A stretch of DNA of 56,442 nucleotides from Acidobacteriaceae bacterium (GCA_003152695.1 PMAT01000105.1:1-56442); one strand, 5' to 3'. Positions 26,186-35,877 are shown, counted from the stretch's first letter. Notes: generated by a model not told the origin, from the letters alone. Program-made: numbers and translations.

Positions 26186-26467
26186 ATGTGTTTGGCGATT
26201 CCCGGCAAGGTGGTCGAGGTATTCGACCAGCAGGGCATGCGTATGGCCAAGGTCCAGTTTGGCGGCATCGTGCGCGAGGCCTGCCTGGAGTACCTTCCGG
26301 AGACGCGGGTCGGCGACTACGTCCTGGTTCACGTGGGTTTCGCCATCAGCCGGGTCGATGAAGAAGAGGCGCGCCGCACTTACCAACTGCTGGAAGAATT
26401 GGACCAACTGACGGAACTCAATGCTCCGCTCGTGGATGAGATCGGCGATGGGAGACGTAAGCCATGA
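26186..26467 (+). CDS. hypC: hydrogenase assembly chaperone HypC, 93 aa
   Basis: ATG 26186, one base after the hypF stop, with AAGGGGAAACTGA upstream. It begins [12 protein letters not shown]; the invariant N-terminal Cys2 (after Met removal) carries the Fe(CN)2CO unit with HypD. '[18 protein letters not shown]' and '[20 protein letters not shown]' are typical. It overlaps hypD by 4 bases (ATGA). Its C-terminal tail is slightly longer than E. coli HypC. Confidence 0.95.
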   Translation: MCLAIPGKVVEVFDQQGMRMAKVQFGGIVREACLEYLPETRVGDYVLVHVGFAISRVDEEEARRTYQLLEELDQLTELNAPLVDEIGDGRRKP

Positions 26468-27606
26468 AGTACCTGGATGAATATCGTGACGGACGGTTGG
26501 CCGGCAAGATCGTCGAGGAAATTCACCGTATCCAGACCAAGCCGTGGGTGATTATGGAAGTCTGCGGCGGCCAGACGCACTCCATCGTCAAGCATGGAAT
26601 CGACTACCTACTGCCGAGCGAGATCGAGTTGGTGCATGGCCCCGGCTGCCCGGTCTGTGTGACGCCCATGGAGATGATAGACAAAGCGCACGCTATTGCG
26701 CGGCGCCCCGACGTGATCTTCTGCTCGTTCGGCGACATGCTGCGGGTGCCCGGATCGGACGGAGATTTATTTACCATCAAGTCTCTAGGCGGCGACGTTC
26801 GCGTGGTTTACTCGCCGCTGGATTGCCTGAAGATTGCGCTCGCCAATCCCGACAAGCAAGTGGTGTTCTTCGCCATCGGTTTCGAGACCACTGCGCCCGC
26901 CAACGCCATGCTGGTCTGGCGCGCCCAGCAGGAAGGCGTCAGAAACGTTTCCATGCTGGTTTCCCATGTGCTGGTGCCGCCCGCGATCGCCGCGATCCTG
27001 CAATCTCCGCTGAACCGAGTGCAGGGATTTCTAGGGCCGGGGCACGTCTGCGCGGTGATGGGATATCGCGAGTACGAACCGCTTAGCGCGCAGTTCAAGG
27101 TGCCGATCGTCATCACGGGGTTCGAGCCGCTGGACATTCTGCAGGGAATACTGATGACCGTCCAGCAGCTGGAAAGCGGGCGCGCCGAAGTGCAGAACGA
27201 ATACTCGCGCGTCCTGGACCGGGAAGGGAACCAGCCGGCGCAGAAATTGGTGTTCAATGTGTTTGAAGTCGCCGATCGCAAGTGGCGAGGGGTGGGGACC
27301 ATCCCGAAAAGCGGTTACAAATTGCGCTGGGAGTTCCGCGAGCATGATGCGGAAAAGCTGTTCGATGTTAAGGAAATCGATACTCTCGAGTCCGAGGTTT
27401 GCATCAGCGGTCAAATCCTGAGCGGCATCAAGAAGCCGCACGATTGCCCGGCGTTCGGCAAGGAATGCAATCCGCAACATCCGCTGGGCGCGACCATGGT
27501 CTCAGCCGAAGGCGCCTGCGCCGCCTATTACGCCTACGGCAGGCATCTGAAGCGAGACAAAGATGACGTCAAGCTGACGGCGATTTCCACCGGAGGAGCC
27601 GCATGA
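26464..27606 (+). CDS. hypD: hydrogenase Fe-cyanide maturation protein HypD, 380 aa
   Basis: ATGA overlap with hypC at 26464-26467. Diagnostic motifs are [35 protein letters not shown] and [13 protein letters not shown]. The C-terminal 4Fe-4S and redox region contains CISGQILSG and [20 protein letters not shown]. HypD with HypC is the scaffold on which Fe(CN)2CO is assembled. Full length for the family. Its stop overlaps the hypE start by 4 bases. Confidence 0.96.
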   Translation: MKYLDEYRDGRLAGKIVEEIHRIQTKPWVIMEVCGGQTHSIVKHGIDYLLPSEIELVHGPGCPVCVTPMEMIDKAHAIARRPDVIFCSFGDMLRVPGSDGDLFTIKSLGGDVRVVYSPLDCLKIALANPDKQVVFFAIGFETTAPANAMLVWRAQQEGVRNVSMLVSHVLVPPAIAAILQSPLNRVQGFLGPGHVCAVMGYREYEPLSAQFKVPIVITGFEPLDILQGILMTVQQLESGRAEVQNEYSRVLDREGNQPAQKLVFNVFEVADRKWRGVGTIPKSGYKLRWEFREHDAEKLFDVKEIDTLESEVCISGQILSGIKKPHDCPAFGKECNPQHPLGATMVSAEGACAAYYAYGRHLKRDKDDVKLTAISTGGAA

Positions 27607-28661
27607 CGGTATTCGGTTCCTGTCCACTGCCGATCTTCGAGCACAAGCAGATCGTGCTGGGTCACGGCAGCGGCGGCAAGCTGACGGCTGAGCTGATCGA
27701 CAAGATCTTCCGTCCGGCCTTCACCAACCCAATTCTCGACAAGCTCGACGACCAGGCCGTGATCCAGGTGAATGGCACCCGGCTGGCATTCACCACGGAC
27801 TCGTTCGTAGTGACGCCGATTTTCTTTCCTGGCGGAGATATTGGACGACTGGCAATCAATGGCACGGTGAATGATCTGGCCATGAGCGGCGCCCGTCCGC
27901 TGTATTTGGCCGCTGCGTTCATTCTGGAAGAAGGGCTGGCGGCGGATGACCTTCGTCGCGTGGTCGAATCCATGCGCGACGCGGCCAACGAAGCCGGTGT
28001 GCTGCTGGTGACCGGAGACACCAAGGTTGTCAATCGCGGCAAGGGCGACCAGGTGTTCATCACGACGACGGGGCTGGGCGTGATCGACAGGCCAGTGGAG
28101 ATCTCCGCGGATCGCGCGCGTCCGGGCGACAAGATCATTCTCAGCGGATTCATTGGCGATCACGGCATGGCGGTCATGTCGCAACGGGAGAACCTGGAGT
28201 TTGAAGGGGCGATTGAAAGCGACTGCGCGCCACTCCATGGCCTGGTTAACGTAATGCTCGAAGTGATGGGCAGCGACGGAGTGCCGACTATCCACTGCCT
28301 GCGCGATCCAACCCGCGGCGGCGTAGCTACCACCTTGAATGAAATTGCCGGCCAGTCGCAGGTCGGAATGCTGCTGCAAGAGCGCGATATTCCAGTCCGT
28401 GAAACCGTCCAAGGCGCCTGCGAAATATTGGGACTCGATCCTCTTTATGTGGCTAATGAGGGTAAGCTGGTTGCGATCGTTGCCGCTGAGGCAGCGGATG
28501 AAATTGTCCAGCGCATGCGCCAGCACCCGCTGGGCGGCGAAGCTGCCGTGATCGGAGAGGTGGTTGCCGATCATGCCGGCATGGTGCTGATGAAGACCGA
28601 GATCGGCGGCACGCGCGTCCTGGACGTCATGTTCGGCGAGCAGCTGCCACGAATTTGTTAG
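27603..28661 (+). CDS. hypE: hydrogenase maturation protein HypE, 352 aa
   Basis: ATGA overlap with hypD at 27603-27606. The N-terminal [14 protein letters not shown], 'DDQAVIQ', '[19 protein letters not shown]', and '[15 protein letters not shown]' mark the PurM/AIR-synthase-like ATP-binding fold. It ends in GEQLPRIC, with the invariant C-terminal Cys that is carbamoylated by HypF and dehydrated to a thiocyanate. This completes the HypFCDE cyanide pathway. No hydrogenase structural gene is visible in the window. Confidence 0.96.
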   Translation: MTVFGSCPLPIFEHKQIVLGHGSGGKLTAELIDKIFRPAFTNPILDKLDDQAVIQVNGTRLAFTTDSFVVTPIFFPGGDIGRLAINGTVNDLAMSGARPLYLAAAFILEEGLAADDLRRVVESMRDAANEAGVLLVTGDTKVVNRGKGDQVFITTTGLGVIDRPVEISADRARPGDKIILSGFIGDHGMAVMSQRENLEFEGAIESDCAPLHGLVNVMLEVMGSDGVPTIHCLRDPTRGGVATTLNEIAGQSQVGMLLQERDIPVRETVQGACEILGLDPLYVANEGKLVAIVAAEAADEIVQRMRQHPLGGEAAVIGEVVADHAGMVLMKTEIGGTRVLDVMFGEQLPRIC

Positions 28662-28801
28662 CTCGGCAACCCACCCTCAGGAGGATGGCATCGCACCGGG
28701 TTTAAGTGCCAGGGTTGGGGATTCGGACTCAAATATAGCCTGCGACGAGGAATGTTTTTTGCGGCCCAGCGTGCTAGCATGAAAACCCGACAGGTGCTCC
28801 C

Positions 28802-29254
28802 ATGAAGGTCAATGACGCAGTCGAATCGCTGCTAAAGCAAAAAGACAGCAACGCAATTTTGTCGGTGGATCCCGACCAGTCCGTTTACGAGGCCATTGAG
28901 AAGATGGCTAAGGAGGGTGTCGGAGCCTTACTAGTGTTGTTGGAAGGCAAACTCGTGGGGATCCTCTCCGAACGTGACTATGCCCGCAAGATCATCCTTA
29001 AGGGACGGTCGTCGAAGGACACTCGGGTCCGCGAGATCATGACCAGTCCGGTGATCTTTGTAACTCGCAAGAACACAATAGAGGAGTGCATGGCCATCAT
29101 GACCAATCGCCATTTCCGGCATCTTCCGGTAGTCGAGGAGGGCACCGCCATCGGCATAGTGTCGATCGGCGATCTGGTGAAATGGATCATCTCCGGTCAC
29201 GAAGAAACTATCAGGCACTTGGAAGGCTACATCACGGGAAAGTATCCCGCCTAA
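28802..29254 (+). CDS. tandem CBS-domain protein, 150 aa
   Basis: Two CBS domains fill the protein. Residues 11-65 hold '[20 protein letters not shown]' and '[17 protein letters not shown]'. Residues 80-140 hold '[24 protein letters not shown]' (split) and '[15 protein letters not shown]'. CBS pairs bind adenosine nucleotides and report energy state. It matches the stand-alone two-CBS 'inosine-5-monophosphate dehydrogenase related' type. It is a single gene between hypE and rpsA. Partner unknown. Confidence 0.9.
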   Translation: MKVNDAVESLLKQKDSNAILSVDPDQSVYEAIEKMAKEGVGALLVLLEGKLVGILSERDYARKIILKGRSSKDTRVREIMTSPVIFVTRKNTIEECMAIMTNRHFRHLPVVEEGTAIGIVSIGDLVKWIISGHEETIRHLEGYITGKYPA

Positions 29255-29308
29255 GGCAGCCCCGCCAGCATCCGTGTCCGGTTTATGACAGAATGAAACC
29301 ATACCCTC

Positions 29309-30997
29309 ATGTCCAATCCAAGCATTCCAGATTCCCAACCTCCGGCCGAACCCGACGAGTCATTCGGTGACCTTCTTTCCCAGTTCGAGCAGAGCCATTC
29401 GCGCAAGCCTGAAGACGGCAGCCGACAAATCGAAGGCACGGTGATCGCTGTCTCCGGTGAGTCGGTTTTTCTCGATATCGGTTTCAAGAGCGAAGGTATC
29501 CTGCCCATCTCGGCGTTCCAGAGCGCTGGCGAGGAAGTGAAACCCGGCGACAAGCTTGTGGTCTCGGTGAAGGGCCGCGACCCTGACGGCTACTACGAGC
29601 TTTCCCGCTTCAAGACCGCTCTGCCCAGGGACTGGTCGGCACTGGAGCGCGCCTTCGCCGACAAGTCAACGATCATGGGCACGGTGACAGGCGTCATCAA
29701 AGGCGGACTGAGCGTGGATGTCGGAGTGCGCGCGTTTATGCCAGGTTCGCGCAGTGGAGCGCGCGACGCCGCCGAGCTGGAGAAGTTGGTGGGGCAGGAG
29801 ATCCGCTGCCGCATTATCAAGCTCGACGTGACCGACGAAGATGTGGTGGTGGACCGCCGCGTCGTGACGGAAGAGGAAGAGCGCAGCGGAAAGGAGCGCC
29901 GCTATTCGGAGGTCAAGGAAGGCGAGACGGTGCACGGCACGGTCCGCAGCCTCACCGATTACGGCGCCTTCGTTGACATCGGCGGAGTGGACGGCCTGCT
30001 GCACGTCAGCGACATAGCCTGGAGCCGCGTTTCTAACCCTGCCGACGTGCTTTCGGTGGGGCAGGAGATCGAAGCCAGAGTGCTGAAGATCGACCCGGAG
30101 AAGCGTCGTATTTCGCTGGGCCTGAAACAGCTTCAGCCCGATCCATGGCATTCGGCGGCCGAGAAATACAAGGCAGGCGAGCGCGTGCGCGGCGCGGTGT
30201 CGCGCGTCGTCGACTTTGGAGCATTTGTAGAACTGGAGCCCGGAGTGGAAGGCTTGATCCACCTTTCGGAGATGTCCTGGGCCAAGAAAGTAAGGCAGCC
30301 CAGCGACGTGGTGAAGCCGGGCGAGGTAGTCGAAGCGGTGGTTCTGACTGTCAGCCCAAGCGAGCGTCGCATTTCTCTGGGACTGAAGCAGGCTCTGGGA
30401 GATCCCTGGGCTGAGGTGACGCAAAAGTTTGGGGTGGGCTCGGTCATCGAAGGGCCGGTCACCAGTCTCACCAACTTCGGCGCGTTTGTGCAGCTTTCCG
30501 AAGGCGTCGAGGGGATGATTCACGTTAGCGAAATCAGCGCCGAGAAGCGCATCAGCCATCCGCAGGAGGTTCTGAAAGTTGGGCAGGTGGTGAAGGCCCA
30601 GGTACTCGCGATCGACAAAGACCGGCGGCTCTTGCGATTGGGGATGAAGCAACTGGTTCCCACTAGCCTGGATGAATATATCGCCGAGCACAAAGAAGGT
30701 GACTTAGTCACGGGGCGCATGATCGACATTTCGGATGGACACGCGCGCGTGGAACTGGGCGAAGGCATCTTGGGCACGTGCCCAATCCTCGCTCCGAGTC
30801 CAGCGAAGGAAGCGATGCGGGGCGAAGGCAAGGCGGATTTGTCAGCGCTGAGTTCCATGCTGACGGCGCGCTGGAAGGGCGGCGCCGCCGGCGGCGCGGC
30901 GAAGCCGGAAGCCATTCATGCCGGACAGATTCGCAGTTTTCGGATTGCGAAGCTGGATGCGGCCGCGAAGAAGATTGAATTGCAGTTGGCGGAATAG
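29309..30997 (+). CDS. rpsA: 30S ribosomal protein S1, multi-S1 domain, 562 aa
   Basis: An acidic N-terminus is followed by about six S1 RNA-binding repeats. The best ones are at about residues 38-105 ('GTVIAVSGESVFLDIGFKSEG'), 210-280 ('GTVRSLTDYGAFVDIGGVDG'), 295-365 ('GAVSRVVDFGAFVELEPGVEG') and 380-450 ('GPVTSLTNFGAFVQLSEGVEG'). The last repeat is weaker. S1 unfolds and docks mRNA on the 30S subunit. The sequence ends with an Ala/Gly-rich linker and a helix (KLDAAAKKIELQLAE). Length matches bacterial S1 (about 550). It is monocistronic, and a palindrome cluster follows the stop. Confidence 0.88.
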   Translation: MSNPSIPDSQPPAEPDESFGDLLSQFEQSHSRKPEDGSRQIEGTVIAVSGESVFLDIGFKSEGILPISAFQSAGEEVKPGDKLVVSVKGRDPDGYYELSRFKTALPRDWSALERAFADKSTIMGTVTGVIKGGLSVDVGVRAFMPGSRSGARDAAELEKLVGQEIRCRIIKLDVTDEDVVVDRRVVTEEEERSGKERRYSEVKEGETVHGTVRSLTDYGAFVDIGGVDGLLHVSDIAWSRVSNPADVLSVGQEIEARVLKIDPEKRRISLGLKQLQPDPWHSAAEKYKAGERVRGAVSRVVDFGAFVELEPGVEGLIHLSEMSWAKKVRQPSDVVKPGEVVEAVVLTVSPSERRISLGLKQALGDPWAEVTQKFGVGSVIEGPVTSLTNFGAFVQLSEGVEGMIHVSEISAEKRISHPQEVLKVGQVVKAQVLAIDKDRRLLRLGMKQLVPTSLDEYIAEHKEGDLVTGRMIDISDGHARVELGEGILGTCPILAPSPAKEAMRGEGKADLSALSSMLTARWKGGAAGGAAKPEAIHAGQIRSFRIAKLDAAAKKIELQLAE

Positions 30998-31081
30998 GGC
31001 GGCGCAGTTCCAGAGTTTCCGCATCCATTCGTGAGGGGAACGCGCCTTTCAGAGTCTGCGGGAAAAGTCTCGGGAAGGCTT

Positions 31082-31270
31082 TTGGTGGAAGCCCCCTGCT
31101 TCAGCAGGGGGGAGCTGGACTTCAGTCCGGCGGAGAAGAAACGATTCGTGAAATGGGCTTCAGCCCTGGGTTTTTCGATTCCCGGCGCTAAAGCGCATGA
31201 GCCAAGCCGAACTCTTCCCGGAGCGCTGAAGCGCTCCTTCCCCCGCATAAATGCGGGGGCTGCCACCGAA
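31082..31270. repeat. cluster of six short perfect palindromes
   Basis: Six dyads, each with a 2-base centre, lie in under 190 bases: CCCCCTGCTTCAGCAGGGGG (31092-31112), GGACTTCAGTCC (31117-31128), GGGCTTCAGCCC (31155-31166), GCGCTAAAGCGC (31185-31196), GGAGCGCTGAAGCGCTCC (31220-31237) and CCCCCGCATAAATGCGGGGG (31240-31259). It lies between rpsA and the convergent CheY-like gene. No protein is encoded here, although one plus-strand frame is open through it. Confidence 0.85.
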
Positions 31271-31359
31271 AAGTGCAAGCCGCGAACTTCTGCGCCTATT
31301 TTTCCGCAGCCTGTTTCGTGCATGCATGCCAAGGCTGCAGAAAACTGACGAGGTTTTGC

Positions 31360-31740
31360 TTATGCGCTTTTCAGCTTTCGAACTGGCGCCATCTCGCCGT
31401 CGCCCAGATAGGTCTTGACCTTGTCCAGCAGCGCGGGAAACATCTCTTCCTTGGGAACACATTCCTTCACATCGCGGCCGCCGTCAATTGGTCCGTAGCC
31501 GGTCACAAGGATCACGGGAATTTCGGGACTGCTGGCATGGACCTGTTTGGCCAACTCCAGGCCGTTCATGCCTTCCATACGAAAGTCGGTGACCAGCAGG
31601 TCGAACTTCTGGCGTTTTATTTTGTCCAGCGCATCTTGCCCGCTATAGGCGCTGACAGCCCGGTAACCCTGCATCTCGAGGATCTCGCAGCTCAGGCGGG
31701 CCAGCAACTCGTGGTCGTCCACAAAGAGAATCGCTTTCAT
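31360..31740 (-). CDS. CheY-like single-domain response regulator, 126 aa
   Basis: ATG 31740 with TAGG five bases upstream is preferred over GTG 31746. It is a lone receiver domain: AILFVDDHELLAR, phospho-acceptor Asp in LLVTDFRMEGMNG, Thr in VILVTGYG and the conserved Lys (VPKEE). There is no output domain. Proteins of this kind act as phospho-relay or signalling shuttles. No kinase is adjacent; the palindrome cluster lies downstream. Confidence 0.88.
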   Translation of the reverse strand: MKAILFVDDHELLARLSCEILEMQGYRAVSAYSGQDALDKIKRQKFDLLVTDFRMEGMNGLELAKQVHASSPEIPVILVTGYGPIDGGRDVKECVPKEEMFPALLDKVKTYLGDGEMAPVRKLKSA

Positions 31741-31913
31741 ACACACCTATTCTGGGCGTTTGTGAGTCGGCAACAGTCCCGTCAATTTGGTTTCGAGAGA
31801 GGCCCAAAAAGATGCCCGCGGCCTTTATGTTTTTTTGGAGTCAAATTTGATTTTCCAGAAAATGGGAGGATGTGACGCCGTCCGACATTCGCCGGCGTTC
31901 ATCATGGACGTGT

Positions 31914-31942
31914 TTGACCATGCCAGAAGCGTCATGTAAACT
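31914..31942 (+). promoter_or_regulatory. sigma-70 promoter for tRNA-Val/tRNA-Asp
   Basis: TTGACC (31914-31919) and TAAACT (31937-31942) are separated by 17 bases. The -10 lies about 50 bases upstream of tRNA-Val. Confidence 0.5.
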
Positions 31943-31991
31943 CAAATAGTTGATTCCGCTCTAGTACCACCTCGGAAGAGGCGCGTACGAC

Positions 31992-32068
31992 GGGCGGTTA
32001 GCTCAGTTGGTTAGAGCGCCTGCCTTACAAGCAGGAGGTCGCAGGTTCGAGCCCTGCACTGCCCACCA
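31992..32068 (+). tRNA. tRNA-Val (anticodon TAC)
   Basis: The cloverleaf is complete: GGGCGGT/ACTGCCC acceptor with one G-T pair, GCTCAGTTGGTTAGAGC D-arm, anticodon loop CTTACAA, and GGTTCGAGCC T-arm. CCA is encoded at 32066-32068. It decodes GTA and wobble codons. tRNA-Asp follows in 67 bases, probably in the same transcript. Confidence 0.97.
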
Positions 32069-32135
32069 TACCCGTCACCGGCGAGTAAAATGAGCTAGGT
32101 GACACGTCCCGAGGGGGACAACAACCGCGCAAAGC

Positions 32136-32212
32136 GGGGTCGTAGTTCAGTTGGTTAGAACGCTGCCCTGTCACGGCAGAGGCCGCGGGTTCGAGTCCCG
32201 TCGACCCCGCCA
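32136..32212 (+). tRNA. tRNA-Asp (anticodon GTC)
   Basis: Acceptor GGGGTCG/CGACCCC with discriminator G, D-arm GTTCAGTTGGTTAGAAC, anticodon loop CTGTCAC, GGTTCGAGTCC T-arm, and encoded CCA (32210-32212). A small GGAGGA/TCCTCC hairpin with a TGGC loop follows at 32233-32248. Confidence 0.97.
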
Positions 32213-32380
32213 TTCTCTTCAGTAACTTCTGAGGAGGATGGCTCCTCCAAAACAATTCGTACGAACTTACTGCATCAGATCCTTATGGCGCGGCTGCTCA
32301 ATAATGAGTTCGCGCTCCCCGCGGATTACTTGTGAAATGGCGATTTATCACCAGTGATCCGGCTCAGGAAGGATGGGTCT

Positions 32381-33691
32381 TTACGGCGTGATCTCGTACG
32401 CCACCCCATAGTTATACAAGCCACCGTTTGCCGCTGTGCCGTACAGATTGCCGGCTCCATCTATCGCCAGCGGGCTGACTGGTTTAAATCCGTCCAAACC
32501 ACCGGAGAAGGAATACACGATACTTTCCGTCCATTGACCTCCGGAGGACGGCGTCAACTTGAACACCGTACCGCAGCCGTTGGCACCGCATGGAGCGCAC
32601 CCGAAAACACTGCATAGACCGCGGCCACTGCCACCAGCGGTCGTGCCGTAGATATTGCCGGCTCGATCAAATGTAATGCGCTGGGTGGGGGTTGCTCCGT
32701 CGTGGAGCCCGGGACCGCGAAACGCGTACAGCACAGTTTCAGTCCAAGTGCCATCTGAATTCGGCGTGAGTTTGAAGACCGTCCCGCACCCCAGCACGCA
32801 ATAAAGACCCCCTGTGTACCCGCCGCCCTGGGTTACACCGTAGAGGCTGCCATCCGGGCCAAAAACTACACCCAAGGGAGCATTGCCATCGGAAGCACCG
32901 GTAAAGGCGCACAAGACTGTTTGCTGCCAGAAGAGGCTCCCCTGTTTCGTCAGTTTGAAGACAATACCGGAGTTATAAGCGCCCTCTCCCAGCGTCGTGC
33001 CATAGAGATTGCCATTGGCATCAAATGTGATTGCGCCATACGGGCCCCCTCCGCCGTCACTGGGGTATCCGTCGAAGACATGGAGAAGCTGCTCCTGCCA
33101 CCCTGACGATCGATTCAGACTGAAGACCGTGCCAGCATCATTCAGGCCTCCAAATCTAGTTGTTCCGTAAATATTGCCGGCTGCGTCGAGGGTCAATTCC
33201 CCCGGGTAGCCGCCGTCCCAGGAGCCGGAAAACTGGTGGAGGACTGATTCCGTCCAGGTGCCATCGGAACCTGGCAGCAACTGGTAAACGAAGCCTGCGT
33301 GAAAACAAGAGCCCTCAACACATGAAGTAGAACCGTCGAGGTTGCCTTGAGAGTCAAAGATTGGGGAAGACTCCGGAAACGCACCATCGCTTCCGTCGAA
33401 AGCGTGAATCACTGTCTCCGTCCAGCTGCCGTCGGAATTGGGCTTCAATTGGTAAACTGTGCCGCATCCATCGCCGTTGCATCCACTTCCCGACGGACCA
33501 AAGTCAGTAACTCCATAAAGATTTCCCTGGCCATCAAATACCTGGCCAAATTGCGGGGCTAGCCCGTCGCCAGTATTGCCGAAGGCATGCAGTATCTTGA
33601 AGGTCTGCCCCCAAGCACATGGGCCGACCAACGCCGCTGTGAAGATTGTGAGGGCTAAACTGCGAACGACCGTGTATTTCTGGTTGAACAT
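32381..33691 (-). CDS. GloVer-repeat secreted protein, 436 aa
   Basis: ATG 33691 has GGAGG six bases upstream; the frame to 33721 adds only a short extension. The signal peptide runs to about residue 29 (LALTIFTAALVGPCAWG-Q). The rest is a tandem array of 'GNLYGTT...G...GTVFKLTP' units (TIGR03803-type), such as 'GNLYGTTLGEGAYNSGIVFK', 'GNIYGTTAGGSGRG' and 'GNLYGTAANGGLYNYGVAYE', predicted to form a beta-propeller. These proteins are abundant in acidobacteria and have choice-of-anchor sorting signals, but no anchor is visible here. Function unknown, surface or periplasmic. Confidence 0.85.
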   Translation of the reverse strand: MFNQKYTVVRSLALTIFTAALVGPCAWGQTFKILHAFGNTGDGLAPQFGQVFDGQGNLYGVTDFGPSGSGCNGDGCGTVYQLKPNSDGSWTETVIHAFDGSDGAFPESSPIFDSQGNLDGSTSCVEGSCFHAGFVYQLLPGSDGTWTESVLHQFSGSWDGGYPGELTLDAAGNIYGTTRFGGLNDAGTVFSLNRSSGWQEQLLHVFDGYPSDGGGGPYGAITFDANGNLYGTTLGEGAYNSGIVFKLTKQGSLFWQQTVLCAFTGASDGNAPLGVVFGPDGSLYGVTQGGGYTGGLYCVLGCGTVFKLTPNSDGTWTETVLYAFRGPGLHDGATPTQRITFDRAGNIYGTTAGGSGRGLCSVFGCAPCGANGCGTVFKLTPSSGGQWTESIVYSFSGGLDGFKPVSPLAIDGAGNLYGTAANGGLYNYGVAYEITP

Positions 33692-33945
33692 CGGGGTCCT
33701 CCGAAAGCGTAATGTCTCCACAGGCCTCGTCTGGGATCAATCTTGCTCATGTGGGGCCTTGGTCCTGCGGAGGCGAAACAGGCGCGAATCTTAGCACGAG
33801 TTTCTGCGTTCGAGGCGGATTATTGTTGTAAAGAGGCCATTTCACAACCAATCCCGAAACGTGAGTCTTCGGCGCGGATTACTTGGTTAATGGGGATTTC
33901 TCGGCAGCTATCGGATTGCGGTAGTCGCTTCCTTTCGCAAGATAA

Positions 33946-33960
33946 TATCGTAATACGATA
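33946..33960. promoter_or_regulatory. 15-base palindrome upstream of ClC gene, operator candidate
   Basis: TATCGTA-A-TACGATA has perfect 7-base arms and ends 17 bases before the ATG at 33978, where a repressor would block initiation. The regulator is not identified. Confidence 0.5.
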
Positions 33961-33977
33961 CAATCATAAAGTTGGCT

Positions 33978-35819
33978 ATGACACTTTGGGAAACGATCAC
34001 GGGTGCGCGAAACCGCCGCAAGCGCCCGGACCTATCGCAACGGCTGGGTGACTTTACCACCACCTGGAGCGTTGTTCCCATAGCTGCGCTCGCGACTGGC
34101 ATCGGCGTGCTCAGCGCTTTCGTCGCGCTCGCCTTGCTTCGGCTGATTGGTATTTTCACCAACCTGTTCTTCTTCCAGCGTTGGGGCACGGCGCTGGTCT
34201 CGCCCGCCGCCAACAAACTTGGCTGGTGGGAAATTCTTGTGCCCATGGTTGGCGGCCTCCTCGTCGGCATCATGGCACGCTATGGTTCCGAGCGTATTCG
34301 AGGCCACGGCATCCCCGAAGCCATTGAGGCGATTCTGCTCAAGGGAGGCCGGATCGAACCCAGGGTCGCCATCCTGAAGCCGCTCTCCTCTGCCATTTCA
34401 ATCGGATCGGGTGGACCTTTTGGAGCGGAAGGTCCAATCATCATGACGGGTGGCGCGTTCGGCTCTCTCGTCGCCCAGCTTTTCCATCTCACCAGCGCCG
34501 AGCGCAGAACTCTGCTTGTGGCCGGCGCCGCCGGAGGCATGTCGGCGACCTTCGCCTCTCCGCTGGCGGCGGTGCTGCTGGCGGTTGAATTGCTGTTGTT
34601 TGAATGGAAGCCGCGAAGCCTGATTCCGGTAGCGTTGGCCAGCGTAGCAGCCGCGGCGACACGACGCTACATCATCGGCATGGGACCGTTATTCCCCACG
34701 CTGCCCCATCCTGCGTTTATCGGGCCGGAGGGTCTGCTGGGCTGCATTCTGGTGGGGATATTGGCGGGCGCACTTTCGGCGCTGTTGACACTGGCGGTTT
34801 ATGCCGCGGAAGATGCCTTCCTCAAGCTGCCGTTTCATTGGATGTGGTGGCCGGTCATTGGAGGCCTATTCATCGGCTTGGGTGGATTGATCTTTCCCCA
34901 GGCCCTGGGCGTGGGCTACGACACCATTGGAGCGTTGCTGCAAGGCAAGGTCGTGCTTGGCGCCATTGCAGGCATTTTGCTGGTCAAGTCCATCATTTGG
35001 GCGGTATCACTTGGCTCGGGAACATCGGGTGGTGTGCTGGCCCCGCTGCTCATGATGGGCGGCGCGCTAGGCGGACTGCTGAGCGGCTTTCTGCCCAACG
35101 AAGGGGCTGGCTTCTGGGCGCTGGTCAGCATGGGCGCCATTCTGGGCGGCACCATGCGTTCGCCCCTCACCGGCGTGGTGTTCGTGGTTGAACTTACCCA
35201 TGACGTCAACGTCATTCTCCCCTTGCTGCTGGCGTCGGTGGTGGCGCATGGCTTCACCGTGTTGACTCTGCGGCGCTCTATTTTGACCGAGAAGGTCTCC
35301 CGCCGTGGCTATCATTTGAGCCGCGAATACTCCGTCGATCCTCTGGAGATTCTGTTCGTACGCGAGGTGATGCGCTCGAACATTGTCGCCATTGCCGCGA
35401 AAACACCCGTGGCTGAACTGGCCCGCTCGCTGCACGATGGGCACAGCCCTCGGCGGCAGCGACTCTATCCGGTCGTCGACCAGGACAAGAACCTTATTGG
35501 CGTGGTTCCGCGCCAGGAGCTGCAACACTTGATCAAGCACGGCAATGGCCACGGGCTGGCGGAGTTGATCAGGCGAGATCCCAAGGTGGCCTATCCCGAT
35601 GAGCCGCTGCGCGTGGTTGTCTATCGCATGGCGGAAACTGGGCTGACGCGGTTTCCGGTGGTGGAGCGCGACGGGACACACAAACTCGTAGGCATGGTTT
35701 CACTCGACGATCTGCTCAAAGCCAGGGCCAACACGCTGGACGCCGAACGCCGTCGCGAACGGGTTCTGCCGCTTCGCCTCATGTTCCCGCTCGGGCGGAA
35801 GAAGCAGACTGTTGACTAG
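33978..35819 (+). CDS. ClC chloride channel/transporter with CBS domains, 613 aa
   Basis: ATG 33978 is preferred over TTG 33972. The core has about 11 TM helices (residues 30-420). The ClC motifs are present with changes: GHGIPEAIEAI (Ser107 of E. coli ClC is His), GSGGPFGAEGPI (the gating Glu kept, GREGP to GAEGP) and 'LGSGTSGGVLAPLLMMGGA'. The C-terminus holds two CBS domains (about 465-590, 'MRSNIVAIAAKTPVAELARS', 'FPVVERDGTHKLVGMVSL'). It likely moves Cl- or exchanges H+. It sits alone, with a palindromic operator candidate 17 bases upstream. Confidence 0.9.
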   Translation: MTLWETITGARNRRKRPDLSQRLGDFTTTWSVVPIAALATGIGVLSAFVALALLRLIGIFTNLFFFQRWGTALVSPAANKLGWWEILVPMVGGLLVGIMARYGSERIRGHGIPEAIEAILLKGGRIEPRVAILKPLSSAISIGSGGPFGAEGPIIMTGGAFGSLVAQLFHLTSAERRTLLVAGAAGGMSATFASPLAAVLLAVELLLFEWKPRSLIPVALASVAAAATRRYIIGMGPLFPTLPHPAFIGPEGLLGCILVGILAGALSALLTLAVYAAEDAFLKLPFHWMWWPVIGGLFIGLGGLIFPQALGVGYDTIGALLQGKVVLGAIAGILLVKSIIWAVSLGSGTSGGVLAPLLMMGGALGGLLSGFLPNEGAGFWALVSMGAILGGTMRSPLTGVVFVVELTHDVNVILPLLLASVVAHGFTVLTLRRSILTEKVSRRGYHLSREYSVDPLEILFVREVMRSNIVAIAAKTPVAELARSLHDGHSPRRQRLYPVVDQDKNLIGVVPRQELQHLIKHGNGHGLAELIRRDPKVAYPDEPLRVVVYRMAETGLTRFPVVERDGTHKLVGMVSLDDLLKARANTLDAERRRERVLPLRLMFPLGRKKQTVD

Positions 35820-35877
35820 CGACTTACCTATAACGAGATTAGGTAACAGCCAACGGCTTGCATTATCCTCATCTGTT

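Noticed and set aside
29666-30691. 341-residue minus-strand frame opposite rpsA
   Set aside because: Antisense to S1 repeats; the pseudo-repeats seen in it only mirror those of rpsA.
31031-31348. 105-residue plus-strand frame after rpsA
   Set aside because: It runs through the palindrome cluster; the codons are set by the inverted repeats.
32233-32248. Hairpin after tRNA-Asp as an intrinsic terminator
   Set aside because: A 6-bp stem is present but no T-run follows; too weak to call.
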